A stretch of 64,000 nt of DNA from Prochilodus magdalenae (GCA_024036415.1 JAMWET010006960.1:1-64000); one strand, 5' to 3'. Positions 22,700 to 35,207 are shown, counted from the first letter of the stretch. Notes: generated by a model not told the origin, from the sequence alone. A program made the numbers and translations.

Positions 22700-24370
22700 A
22701 TGCTGTAAGTTATGTTTAAGGCACAGACAACTAATTTTTGTCCTGAGCTTACTTTCTGTACTTTAACAAAACCAAGCAAGACTAGTTTTGATGGATCCCC
22801 ATTAACTGCAAGGTTATATCTTACATAATACAGGATGCTTTTGTCAGTGTTATTATCAGTAATAGCATTACTAATATGTTTAAAGACACATTCTGGTGCA
22901 CTTAGTGGTCGTGTACTAACTCTTGATGATTTTATTCTCATGTGTAAGAGTAAAAGCATTTCTAAGTACAAATGCTTACTCTGCAAGGTGTTTTTTCTTT
23001 TTTCATTTTTAATGTTTCAATGAATGCATTTCCTGCCTTCATTATTAATGCTAGCTCAGCATGACTGCAGGCTAAGTAATAGGGCAGTGACCTCGGTTCA
23101 TTGAGCTAGATGTCTAGCTCTCTCTCAGTAAGTGAGATAAAGGCTTTCTTGTGGAAAATGGTCCACAAGTCTAAAGTCGAGAAATTGGGTGAACACTCTT
23201 AGAATAACCGCCGAGTTCAATAGATTGGCTACACTTAGGGCGCATTTGCTTGACAAGATATCATCTCTTGCAGCATTCCCCATGCATACCATGTACCTAT
23301 TCAACATTTTTGAGAGTGTAAATTTGATTGCTCATATCAATTATTGAATGATACGGGGAGAAAAAGTCTCTCGTACTGGGTTAGCCAGCAGGCAGCAGTG
23401 TTGACGTGTCATCTCGAACAGCATGGAGTCCGTTAGGCTAAGAGCATCTCTTTTGTGCCGTAAATGATTAATAGGTCGGCCTGTTTTATCTGGGTGAGCA
23501 GCAGACTACAGGGAGAATGCAGAGGCAAACTGAAAGTGCTTCAGAGAGATGGGCAGCAAAACGCCGCCAGCACCAAATTGACACAGTAAACACCACTGAG
23601 AAAATGCAACAGTGGCATGGCGAGAAGGAATGATTTAGAAATGGGTCATGTTGTCAAGCAACATTAGCCACAAAACTGCTGCTGATCATGGAAAGCACAC
23701 TGTATGGTGTGGTGGTAAATCAATCATCACGTCAACAATAAGCCTATATTACACACCTGTGACATCCTCCTAAAAGCAGATAGCTGTTAAAAGCAGGAAT
23801 CGTTCGATGACAGAAATGTGCAGCTTCAGCAGAATCACCGGCAGACGGTGCCTCAAAGCAAACTGGGATCGTTGTATTGAAGCCCTGGAACTAGTTTGTC
23901 TTTACACCAACTGCAAATGGCAGCAGGTCTTTACATCGTGTGAACATTAAATGATGAACAGACCAGCAGGATGGTCCAGTAGTGCTTACATAATCTTGTG
24001 ATCATGCTGTATTATTGCACTCAAATGCATGTTTTTTAAAGGTTTATTAATTATTCTTGGCTGGGTTATTTTATTATATTAATGGGTTATTTTGAGTCAA
24101 ATGTGTCATTAAAATCCCGAGTTCCCAAATCACAGATTTGACAGTGTCAAATGTTCCAAATGTATTAAACACACTGTCAAATTTTGTATGTGGAGCTAGC
24201 TGTCTTAGTAGCAGACAACAGCAGTTTAGCCTTTCTGATTGATTGCCACAAGTTTATAAGCAAAGACTCTTTGCGGAATTGAGGAAGAGAAACTCTGGTG
24301 TTGTGTGTGGAACTTTCAGCTAAACTACTCTAAACTACTACTAGACTGATTACTGATTGGTGGCAGGTGG
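22700..24370. other. No repeat or exon recognised; possibly conserved non-coding
   Basis: The part from about 23030 to 23900 lacks simple repeats and recognisable transposon words and is less AT-skewed than its surroundings. That would fit conserved regulatory sequence near crhr1, but nothing in a single sequence can show this. Confidence 0.3.
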
Positions 24371-24567
24371 TTGGTGTAGATCAGCGGATAACACCACTAC
24401 CCACCAGGGAGCCACCACCACATGTGGCAGACTGGGGTTTGAATCCTGGTATGGGTGACTATGCTGTGCTACACCAATAGGAGCCCACTACATTGGCCTA
24501 CCTGTAGTACAATTAACCTTGTAAGTCACTCTGGATAAAAGCGTCAGCTAAATGCCGTAAATGTAAA
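24371..24567 (+). mobile_element. tRNA-derived SINE
   Basis: The head has a tRNA-like A box (tggtgtagatcagcggataac) and a B box (ggtttgaatcctgg, close to GGTTCGAATCC) about 50 bp apart, as in RNA polymerase III promoters. The tail reads gtaagtcactctggataaaa then gcgtcagctaaatgccgtaa atgtaaa, the shared 3' end of common teleost SINEs that borrow a LINE 3' end. About 200 bp, + orientation. Confidence 0.85.
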
Positions 24568-25689
24568 GAGACGTTTATAGGATAAAGACTAAAATCTGAG
24601 CAAATGAAGAGTGACTGGTGTGGGTGTGAAAAAGGACTCAGTTTGTACTGTGGTGTGTTAAGCTACTAGTTTCTAGCCTGTTCATTAAATAGCCTGCTAA
24701 GCTAGTGCTAGCATAGTCAACAACACTGGAGTTAATGTAGAATGGGTGAAGAACGCAAAATCTCACTTATGTTAAACTAGAATTTATTAGCAAACAATGA
24801 TTTATTGTTTTGATCATGTGTTTAGATAAGATTTTTTTTCTCTTCTCTTGTAAAATTATAAGATTTTTTTTTTATAACAGCAATAATGGCACTTATCCAA
24901 CAAAATAAATGAAATCACTGACCAAACCATGCCCTTCACAGGCCTCAGTCCACCTGTGTTTGGTGCTTTGATTTTTGATTCCTCCTTCCTCCCTTGATCG
25001 CAGATGACAGTCTTACGGACACAAGGGGCTCATAGAAAGCACACTGTGCGGGCTTATCAGTGACGTTATTAAAAGCAGCCTCAGCTATAATCTGCGCCTG
25101 GTGTCTTGTATTTCCGTAGATAGCATCTCCACTGAGAGCTTTGATCTCTCTCCAGTCTAAAGTAGAATAAGATTTGGTAAAGGGAAGTAGATATGGAGGT
25201 TCTTCCTCAAGAGACAAAGGAAGATAGAGGTAAGTCCTTCGTGATGACCTTCAGATGCCACCATTATAGATGCTTTGGAGCGCTTGCCATCTATGTTATA
25301 ACTGTGAGCCACAGTGCTCAGGATAAATCTTCTTGACATGGTTTTGCTGCCTCAGCTGCAGGTTCAGGACTGCTGACAAATCACTCTGTCTTAAACTTAT
25401 TGGTCCTCCACTATGACAAGGTCAAGGATCAATAAGCACCCTTGTGACCTCCATATTTGGCAACTGCACAAGGTACACAAAGGGCACACAGAACATTTAC
25501 AAATCACAAATCCATGTGCAACATTGATTTCTGCATTCAGTTTAAATCAGTTCAGTTTGGTCCAGTTCAGAGAACCTTAAGAACTAAATCACATTTTGTC
25601 AGTATTTTATGAGCCCAACATTTGCCTTTATTACAGCTTCAATTGTTAGAAGCTGTTTCCATTTTTTGACTCAGACATAATACCAAATA
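24568..25689. other. Unassigned; contains a 90-codon minus-strand frame
   Basis: The minus-strand frame 24945-25217 encodes a 90-residue protein of ordinary composition (contains LDWREIKALSGDAIYGN) that I do not recognise. The part from 24945 to 25330 has balanced composition and no repeat words. It may be conserved non-coding DNA or a chance frame. Confidence 0.3.
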
Positions 25690-27420
25690 CAGATATAAGA
25701 TAGAAGATTGCAGTGTTATTCAGAATAAGATAAAGGTTACCAGGAACAATACATGCTGAAAAATGTAGACTGACTAATTATTGAGCTACACATACAGAGT
25801 TGTAAAGGTTCCTAATAATGTCTTGTGATAACACATACCATGCAACATAAATATTCGTACACAGTTCCTGCAGATTTTGTGGTGGGGGTGGAGGTGTAGA
25901 TGGAATGACACCAGGTCTTCTGGACGTGTGACACATGACAGCAAACTGTTTATCTTGGCGCTACGGCTGTGATTTTGTCAGTCGAATCGGATTCGCCCAT
26001 CCTGGTCAACGATTCGACTATTCGTTCACTGGGTTTTTTCTCCATGTACGTTATCTAGTAACAGTAAATCAATCAATTTGCATACATTTCAGATCTGATG
26101 TCCTCCTCATTTAGAAAGTCAGCAGAGTCACAGGAACAAATTTCTAAACTAAAAAAAGAGTCGTGGCGTATGATGATCGATCTGAACTGGAGCCTGATTT
26201 AATTACAGACTATAGCGCTGGGCAGCAGCTCGTATTTATGCTAAACATTAGCGGTTATAACGTATAGTCTATTTAATTTTACTTCCAACAGCTTCTTCAG
26301 TAGGAGGACCCTTCGTCTTTCATCTCTCATAAATAATGAACTGCTAAATAAAACCAAATGAGTCAATATTTAAATTATTTTTAGATAAAAAGAAGAATGG
26401 TAAACCTGAAACCGTTTATTATATTACCCGCTCTGAAATATTTATCTCTCGTTTATCGGCAGGCGTATTAAGTGACTGTACTTATCCTTAAATAAAGATA
26501 ATCTTAGCTGTAGAGGAATAAATAAACATATCTGTAATTTAGATTCTAAAATGTAAATGTAATTATTGTAAAACAAACGTCTTCAGTCCATTTCCCCTTC
26601 ACCGCAAACAGCCGTTATGTCTAAAACGAAAGTCAGCTCACTCGTTTGAAGCAGTGTTGGATGTTTGACTAAATGACAAGCAGAATTAGCATTAATTTAT
26701 TTCAGATTCTCTTCTTCAAAACCTCCTCCAGGCTTTCTCTGAGACATCGTTCCACCCGTGTTTCTCAGTCTTAGCTTCCCGCCAGCGCATGTTGTCACGT
26801 GGATTTAATTTTTTTTTTTAGCAAGGATACGTCACAGTCCAGCTAGACCTTTAATATATATTCATTATTCCCCTTTAATAATTATTAAAATGTCTTTTTA
26901 CATTCTTAAAGTTCTTGTGCATTTTTGTAAGCTTTAGTCTGTTTAACGGAAGAAAAAAACAAGGTCACTGTTGTCAGTCGACTTGAAGGGTCTCAGTCGA
27001 CTTAAAGGGTCTCCCACTGACGATTCGATTCGTCAACTTCTAGAGGGCAGCCCTACTTGGCGCTGACCACGGTGCCTTCACAGACAGATTCATTGGTCAT
27101 TCTCTACCAAGACAAAAGTGGAGAGACACACTACTGAAGGTGACTCGCTGCCATTGCTGTGACAGTTTAAGTCTGGCACAACACCACTGCAGTCTTCAGC
27201 AACATTGACGTGGTGTTAAGGGCAGTTGTCTTAACGGTCTGCGTGCATGTAATTCTCCATTGTGCAGCTGTCAGCCAACAGGATGACTCATGGAGGGCAT
27301 CACTGCTTAAAGATAGACCACAGTCATGTTTCTGGCAATAAGCTTTTTGACAGTCACACAAAGTTTTAGACATGCAATAAGCAATCTTCTCACTGCGGAA
27401 GGATGGAAGATTGGACAAAA
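25690..27420 (-). mobile_element. Degenerate Tc1/mariner-like element, family A copy 4, interrupted
   Basis: Two parts of a family A element flank a younger insertion (25962-27055). The left part shares gataaaggttaccaggaac, aggttcctaataatgtcttg and ccaggtcttctggacgtgtg with copies at 1777-2040 and 32225-32340. The right part continues gctgaccacggtgcc, ccaagacaaaagtgg and, inverted, the segment at 30428-30540. Removing the insertion and one 8-bp duplicate restores continuity with the other copies. It is the longest family A copy (about 630 bp) but has no intact transposase frame. Confidence 0.75.
25962..27055. mobile_element. hAT-like non-autonomous transposon, TAGGGCTG group, copy 1 (nested)
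   Basis: The ends are tacggctg and cagcccta (one mismatch), flanked by a perfect 8-bp duplication, cttggcgc, at 25954-25961 and 27056-27063. Subterminal gtcgaat/attcgac and repeated gtcgacttgaagggtctc words mark both sides. It interrupts a Tc1-like copy, so it is the younger of the two. A short 34-codon frame from 26098 (MSSSFRKSAESQEQ...) is the only coding hint. An 8-bp duplication and this end type are classic for hAT. Confidence 0.9.
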
Positions 27421-28315
27421 ACCCCTGTGGATATTTTTCAAGTATGGAGCTTGAGTTTCTCTTCTGTCTTAATGAAAGCTTAAAGTACTGTTTATCTAAC
27501 GGTGAGAGTTTTTGTGGTCCACTGGGGCTTACACGGTCATTAGTCTTTATTTTTTAATATTTTAATATTTAATATCTTATTCTCCTTATACTTTCCACAG
27601 CCTTATGTAAGTGGGTCATCCTCTATCTCAGGAATGCTGTCTGAAAATAACTTAAAGGCTATTTTGACAGGAAATTAAATAAATGAAGGGTGGGTTTCTG
27701 CCTTTTGCACAGTATAGACTATACTTGCACTGCATCTTGAATATATTGTAATGAAGAGGGTTCTCAGAAGAAACTTGAAAGAGTTGAGGTTCTGGTCCAT
27801 AACAAGCTTTACTGAAAAGCTGAACTTGGAATACAGCAGCCCTAGCTTATAGCTCCTGCCCCAAATACAGTCTGTCATGAACTAATATTCACCAAGCCAC
27901 TGTTCCTTCCATAACAGTTCTCTGGCCATACCTAACACTTTAGAATAGAAGTCCCTAAAATATAGCAGGTTTATAGCAGCACCTAACATGTACAACATTC
28001 AAATTACAGACTACACATTTTTCTTTAACAGATTTTACAGGGAACATCACTCTGCTGTTGTCATCTGACCTGAGGGGCCTGAAATGGCTCTCAGTCACAT
28101 TAAGTACTGCACATTTTTGTGTTTTCTTTCCTGGCCTCAACAATTAACTCATGAATGTGTTTGGAACATACTGAGCCCACAAAGTAGGACTATGTCTGTT
28201 CGCATAATATCTGATTGTAAAGTGCAATCAACAAGGCATGCACTAATTGGATACAGATCTTTTTGCTATCATGTTGATACTGACGTATCCTTCTCTTTTG
28301 TTGTTTGTTTTCCAG
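27421..28315. other. No recognisable feature before the first crhr1 exon
   Basis: AT-rich sequence upstream of the 28316 exon. It ends in a pyrimidine-rich acceptor (ttctcttttgttgtttgttt then tccag). No signal-peptide exon was found here. Confidence 0.5.
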
Positions 28316-28366
28316 CTCGAACATTAATATTGTGGAACCAGACATCCAACTCAAGCAATTCCACAG
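28316..28366 (+). CDS. crhr1: crhr1 coding exon (N-terminal extracellular, glycosylated)
   Basis: A 51-bp exon with a strong acceptor (tccag) and donor (gtgagg). It enters with the last two bases of a codon and leaves with one base, matching the next exon. It encodes TLILWNQTSNSSNSTG, with three overlapping N-glycosylation sequons (NQT, NSS, NST). In CRF receptor 1 this position, just before the LxCN block of the hormone-binding domain, is the variable N-terminal stretch. It contains no cysteine, so the first conserved cysteine must come from an earlier exon that I did not find. Assignment depends on phase, spacing and the following exons; alone it would be too short to identify. Confidence 0.85.
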
Positions 28367-30289
28367 GTGAGGTTAATTTCCATCACCTAAATGTACTACT
28401 CATTAGTTCATACAGTGTAAGGAAGCACCCTTCCAGCTTCCTGTTTGATCAGTTAAATCACTAAACTGTGTCAGACACTAGACTCATATCACTTATCATT
28501 TGAACCAGTCTAGATTGTAGCTGGGAAAATGCTAGAGCTTTCGGTATTGATAAAACATCATGAGCCACAGTGGTGCCAACTGTCAATATAATAATCGCAC
28601 CATTCCTACTTACGTGGAATGGAGGCATTAACAATTATTATATACTAAAACTGCTACAGATACACTTTGCGTTTTTATTAAGATATTGTTTTACTGGATA
28701 CAAAAAAGGTAAGCTTGTTTTCGGAAAATGGCAAAAACTGGGATAGTCGGTTGGCCGGTAACATTTTGGCTTGTTTTTTTTTTTGTGTGCAATTAGGTTG
28801 GTTGGTGTTTGTGCAACCAAATATATTGTACCTGTTTAGTTTTAAAATTGTCTGCAAATATTTTATGTGGTTTACATTTGCTGGGGACTTTTATTCTGAA
28901 GGGTGGGGTTAGATGCAGGCAGAGTTGGGTATGTCGGCAAGCTTCAAAGGTGGCCAACAAAGGAGAGCTAACACTAACAGTCTAGCCCAAGCTGTAGAGT
29001 TATTTTCCCAAAAGCTTTGTATTGACCAGAACCACAACTCCTCAAAGATTTAAATACAATAAATAAGCCTACACGTAATGTTCTATTTCAATGTAAATGT
29101 CACAAATGTAGCTTAGAGCAACAACATACACTTGGGATTTAAAAAATCCCCTATTTATTTATATTTATATAAAGCAGATCATCACTATCCAAAGAAAAAC
29201 AAGTAGCTCCAAAATGACAATTTTACAGGTTGAGGACAAAACCTAATTTAATTTGAATGTAAGTCAATGGAACCAGACTTTTTTCCCAACCAACTTTGGG
29301 CCATTTAGTAATAATAGAAAGTAAAAATTAATTAAAAATTGAGCCACTGGACAATATGTATGACTAATAAGTCAAATGAACGGTACAGTCCTTTCGAAAA
29401 ACAAAATTAGTATATGCAGTCAAAATACTTACCATACCACAGAATCTCATGCTTTAGTGACCCACTTTCATCACATTCTCAAAACATATCTTTCTTTTAT
29501 AAGAGTCGTCCAGTTCCATTGTTGATTTACATATAAATCAAGGTTTCTGAAGGCATTTGACAGATCTGGATCCAAAACCGCTGTGTACACTTTCAACTCT
29601 TCCACATTAATAAAAGAAGAATGAATTTATTATGTTTTTTATTTATTAATTTTATTTTCCGATGAATGAGAGTATGTTTTCACATCCTGGTTCAGATTTC
29701 GGCTATGTGAGCTGCCTCCTCTGATCTGAGTGTCTTTAATTAGTCTAATGTCCCTCCAGACACAACGCACTGTGGTTTTTTTTTTTGGTTTTTTTTAATC
29801 TTCCCTCTGTTTGAATGGGAGAGTAGCTGGAATTCATCTCATTCTACAGCGACATGCTCCACTAACAGAAAGAGAGTAATGGATCTTATTAATGATAATA
29901 CAAGCACTTACGGTCCATCAAGCCTCATACCATTTAGCACATTTTGGTGGACTGATTGTACACCATACTGTCCAACACTGTGCCTGTTCTGTATCCACAG
30001 TCATTAATCCGTCTTAATTTCCACAAGGTTAATCCATTAAATTCCCTGTTGCTCCCTGCTGCTTGGAGGACCTGTCTGATATATCATTAAATAAGCCGAT
30101 ATTATGGCTGAATGGATTTATTCATATCAGCAACATATACCGACATGTAGCAGATAAAATGCCAATACTGACAAATGAACTATTTTATATAATAATGACC
30201 ACAGTGTTGTAATATTAGGAGAATTACTTATATTGAGTAGCATATGCTTATAGAAGCATTTGCAGGGTTTGCCAATAACTACACTCAAC

Positions 30290-30640
30290 ATACTCAGAAG
30301 GAAACCAGTAGAAAAATTTGACATTGTGAGACATGTGAATGATTCCTGCCTGACCCAACAGCTATGATTGCAGACATTCATTAAACAGTATTGACCTCTA
30401 CAAGTCATCTTGTTAGTGCCAGCACCATTGGCAGACGGCTGTACAGCATATGACTGCATGCATACAGGACTCTACAACAACTGCCCTAAATACCACATCA
30501 ACATCGCAATGGTGTCATGCCAGACTGTCATGGAGTGACCCAGAATGGCGGTGGGTCTTCTTCAGAGACATCTGGCATGTTATGTTAGCAAAGATGGTGG
30601 TCGGACGCCACACAGAAAAACACTACTTCTGTATTTGACC
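30290..30640 (+). mobile_element. Degenerate Tc1/mariner-like element, family A copy 5
   Basis: The part at 30428-30540 is the inverted complement of 27180-27260 (for example caacaactgccctaaatacc), and the part at 30560-30640 matches 8955-9020 (cagagacatctggcatgtta). These neighbours correspond to the middle and C-terminal part of the transposase. Frames are broken. Confidence 0.7.
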
Positions 30641-31573
30641 ATTTACCTCCGCCTGCTTTGATTTTTTGCTCATTTGCATAATATGCTAAAACCTACTTTT
30701 ACGAACTAGTCTTTGGATTTGTCTCAAAATTCTTCAGACCCTGAACCTCAATAATTATCAAAAACATGTTTACATTTGTACACAATATGGCTGCCAAATG
30801 CAAATGAGCCCTTCTGAAAAAATACTGAATTCATAAAAAATATGTAACCCAAGAAAGCTACCTCCAGAAAATTTGAAACTTGAGAATTTGGTTTAGGATT
30901 AGATTCTGACCTAACATATTGAGTTTGGTGCATTTACATCCATTTGGGGCGCTATACATGCAATATAGCTATTTAAGCATTGGATTAAGCTGCATGTTTG
31001 CAGGCATTGTCTTTGAAACCGCTATGAGTGAATTTCTAAGGACAACTTCAAATTTTGACATCAATTTTTACGTCCCCTATTAGCCCATCAACTTTCAGCA
31101 GGCATTTGAAAGGCTTAACATTAACCAATCGTCATAAAACTTGAATAATGTGTCTATAGAGGTAACGTTTTTGGCCAGTGCGGGGGCCCTTTTCTTGAAA
31201 ATACAGTATTTATTACACATTGAATCCACATATGTTTACAGATGGTCACATAACTGGTTTCATATCATGTAGTACAGTATTCCAAACAACCTGCAATTTG
31301 AAGTGTATTCAAAACATTACTTTTTTTCCCCCAACTTAACTGTTTGTGAACCACACATTTCAAATTCTGACTCACTTTCACAGAGCTACTGTATGTCTGA
31401 AGGGCCCTTATGGGTCTATTGAGGTAAACACTGAGATCCAAACAACTTTACAAACCATGTATCTGTGTACAGTACTTTACCTGCATGTCCCAGGGAGGCC
31501 CTAGACAAAATAGCAAATGCTGTGCTAACTTGCAAAGACAGCTTAGACCCAACAAATCGCTGGTTGCAGCTAT

Positions 31574-31578
31574 ATTTA

Positions 31579-31620
<42 letters not shown>
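31574..31620. repeat. (ATT)n microsatellite
   Basis: About 13 tandem ATT units. Seen directly. It gives poly-leucine and poly-asparagine artefact frames on the two strands. Confidence 0.95.
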
Positions 31621-32224
31621 TTCAATAACAATAATATTGTTATAATAAAGCATCTGCCCTTTCCACAGAAATGTCATAATGTTTAGAAATGCTCAAAATT
31701 GTTTTAAATAAGTTCTCTTTATATTAACTTTCATTGTAGGTAAAGTTTCCATTTTGGAGACTTGTTTTCCTCTGGATAGTTTATTTTCACAGCAAGCTGG
31801 GATCCTGCCCACTCTCGCCACCCTGATCAGGTTGCCGGTTCTGTTACTGGAACTGTGGTAAGGGCTGAAGTGCAGGAGAGCAGAGGAAACAGCAACAAAG
31901 TTTAAACTGTCCTAAAAACAAAAATAACTTATTGATTAGATTCTTATCAAAGAATGGTGTGGAGATCAAGATCATTTAGGACTGTGCTCTGTGCTGTCCA
32001 ATTTTTTTTTCCCATGACCTTGGACACCTAGCTAGCCGACATGCTTTCATTTAAATACATGCTAACATGCTAGCAATCTGGAGCAGCAGGCTGATACTGC
32101 TACCTTAAACTGCCGAAATCTCACAAGTTGTGCCAAACCAGTGTCCTGCAACTGGCAAGTGCATGCTACTAGTGACAAACTAATATTTAGATTTATGGAC
32201 AAATGTTCATAGAGTGCAACATGC

Positions 32225-32545
32225 CAAACATTTCAACATGATGTCCTGTGATAATCTATTCCATGCATCTTAAATATTCACACACAGTTCCAGCAGATTT
32301 TGTGGTACGTTTGGAGGTGGAGTGACACCAGGCCTTCTAGACATGTGACACGTGAAAACAAATGTTCATCTTAGTGCTGGGCTCACTGTCTCAACACAGG
32401 TAAACATTGGCCATCTTCACCAAGAAATAAGTGGGACTCGTCATTCGCATATCTCACATTATCAAACCTACACACCAAGTTTCATTCCTGTGGGTTGATT
32501 CCTACTGGGTACAACTGTGCACATTCTTTTGGTGATGACTGTATA
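32225..32545 (-). mobile_element. Degenerate Tc1/mariner-like element, family A copy 6
   Basis: It shares gatgtcctgtgataatc, cacacagttccagcagattt tgtggt, gacaccaggccttctagac and the right terminal ctactgggtacaactgtgc with copies 3 and 4. The closest match is 25810-25960 plus 16040-16195. No usable frame. Confidence 0.75.
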
Positions 32546-34589
32546 TTGTTTCTCTCATAAAGGGAACAAATGGCATATTTGCAAGCCAAAAATATTCCTA
32601 GCGCTATGGTACCCCTCCTCTTAATAATATTACTCTCCTACATAATACTCTCCTACTCAAACACACATTGCAATTCCACTGACCTAATCACCAAAATGTA
32701 TGAGAATTGCAACATTCTATGCTTACACCTTTGGTGATTTTGTTTCTGGCCCATGGAGCTCCCCAGTTAATTATCTATTTATTTAGTTAGAGGAAAAGAC
32801 ATTTCTTCTTCTCTATCATGTAGAAACAAATCCTTAGTTAAACAAATAAAACAAAGACCATGGATAGCCTGTATTTAAGTGTATATTTAATGTATTTTGT
32901 ATTTATTTAATATATCTCTTTTTATATTTCTTTTTGTTATATGTTTTGTAAGTATGTATAATAATGCTGCCAATTTTTGAATGCTCACCACAAACATTTT
33001 AATGCATAAATGTCCTTGAAACCAGCTTAGACATGATGCTTACCCATCAAAGACACCAAAGACATTGTAAAGCAGGGTATCAAACTGCTAATAGCCTTTC
33101 TAAAAGATTGGACAAGTAAAATATAATAAAATACAAAATGTTACCAATTAATCATGTGAGTTATTATTAGCAATAAACACAACTGACAATAATTCCACCA
33201 TAAAGGAATAGTAGTACTTCAGAGTATGTTGATGCCAAGCATTCATGGACAGCTGAATGAGGACGAGAACATTCAGTCAGCCATCACTGTATTGCACAGT
33301 CATTTCATGAACTTTTTGGTTATATAATTATTCTCTCATACTCATAATGCAGCACTAGTTTGTTTCCAAATTGACCCTGTTAATTTCTATGTAATTTCCA
33401 GGCATCTGTTAGTGCCTTGTGTCATGCTGGGGCTGAATCTCAAATGGCTCCCTATTCCCTAGATAGATCACTATGTGGGAATTTAAATATTGGCTCATGC
33501 CGCACCCACACCATGCATAATATGACTCACACATAGCCATTTAGGATTCAGTAACATATGCAAAATCCCATTCTTGATAAACAATGGACAATTTGGGTGT
33601 AGAAGCCAGAATTTCAGAAACCTACCTAGCCTAACATACACAGGAGGCACCCATTTGAGATTTATCCTGAGCATACATCAATATATCAACATGTCCAGTA
33701 CTTTCTTCCTAAAGCTTTGTGGCTAGAGCCTTGCAAAATCATGCAAAGCAACATGTCGCTTGTCAAGATTACTAACATCACAGCCCAAATTGAATAAGAT
33801 AGTAAAATAATTGCCAGGAAAACTGAGTTTGGTCTATGGATAGATGAGAAACAAACTGGACATAAATATACAAGAAGCACTGTGCCCTTAGCCTTTGAGT
33901 GTGCCTGGGCAGCCATCAGACGAAAACCCGTTTCAGAGGTAATTGGACGGCACTGTTAGCACATAGCCTATTCTCCTGTGAAGAACCCCCATTAAGAGTC
34001 CAATAAACTGAAGCTAATCAATCAGGACACTTAACCAGCATGTCAAGGCAAACACAGGTGGCGTCAACAGTCACAGTAATGCACATGCCGCTTTTCCTTC
34101 ATGTTCCTGTGGGCCTCTTAACAGATCAGCGTATACATATGCACCTGTTTTAAAGCAGTAAAAAATATGTTCATGCACAGCCACTAATATATTTTTTAGT
34201 TTTAAATGGTATATGAAGCAGTGAGTATTGTAGCTAGTGCAAACCATGGTGAGCTGTGGTAGAGTGGGAGGTGTGGCCACATGCACAATGTCTTAAGAAG
34301 CGCCACAGCTGCTATTAAAAAAATGAATGCTCTTAAATTATTGTTGCTGTGTGGTGTGGATTTCTGTTTTTGTTCTTTTGTTCTTACACTGTGATGAATA
34401 ATATAATGAATAATCCACATTAACTGGAAATCGAATAAATGTAACAGACTTCTCTAACTAATGCAAACTGTGTAGTTATTATATTTTGATATTCAAACTG
34501 TTTTTTTTTTTTAAACTGACAATGTATGAGTACTATCTAATAATCAAGGGCCATGTACTGAGGAGAACCCTGTGCAAATATGCAGACGG

Positions 34590-34775
34590 TGATACTGTAT
34601 GCTCTGTTTCCTATTGAGAGCGCCATATGACGCATCTTCATGGGATGCGCTACATCAACACTATTTAAACCACTCACCAGGGTTTCGCTATATGTGGTTC
34701 TTTTCTTTAACCACCCAAGAGTCTTAATTTACCGGATTAACACACTCTCTCGAAACTCACCTCATGGAGACCCCC
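34590..34775 (+). repeat. Possible LTR-like promoter fragment
   Basis: Between AT-rich flanks lies a compact block with tgacgcatcttcatgggatg cgc, then a TATA-like ctatttaaac, and a downstream gtggttcttttctttaacca. This layout is like the U3/R part of a retrotransposon LTR. No tRNA primer site, internal coding region or paired LTR was found, so this is a weak suggestion. Confidence 0.25.
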
Positions 34776-35207
34776 CCCAGGAATAGCTTGAGATGCTTAA
34801 AGGACCACTTTTTTAATCCCCACTCGCCACAAAAGATTGCTTTTGATGATAAAATGTGGAGAAAACAAACTAATTTCTCAAAAATTAGGTTAATTCAGAT
34901 GATGATGTATCTGCTTTAGAATTGGCAATGGAAAATGTGTGGCAGCTTAAAGAAACTTACTTCAGGCCATTACTGTTAACAAGCTGAATTTCTCATCAGT
35001 GAAATCTATATACTGGACTTGCATTATGTATAAGTCCACTGCAGGGAACACTGCATGTGTGTTTGGGAGAACAGCATTTAAAGAAGCCAGGACACTAACT
35101 TGACTTCAGCACGTTCTTGCATAGTAAGCACTTAGACAAGGGCATTCATAAATAATGCTCAAAATACCTTGTTAAATATCTCCCTTTCTTTCTCTTTCCA
35201 CTCTCAG

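Larger units (their letters stand above)
28367..35207 (+). other. crhr1: crhr1 intron between the 28316 and 35208 exons
   Basis: A 6.8-kb intron with GT donor and AG acceptor. It holds two Tc1-like family A remnants (30290-30640 and 32225-32545), an ATT microsatellite and an LTR-like stretch near 34600. The remainder is AT-rich and unassigned. Confidence 0.8.

Noticed and set aside
24371..24450. A functional tRNA gene at the A and B boxes
   Set aside because: The sequence does not fold into a full cloverleaf by eye and continues into a SINE tail; it is the tRNA-derived head of a SINE.
28084..28315. Reading the 28084-28464 frame as an unspliced N-terminus of crhr1
   Set aside because: A pyrimidine-rich acceptor sits exactly at 28311-28315, and the upstream part has no receptor-like or signal-peptide sequence.
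31416..31686. Poly-asparagine and poly-leucine frames
   Set aside because: They arise from the ATT microsatellite at 31574-31620.
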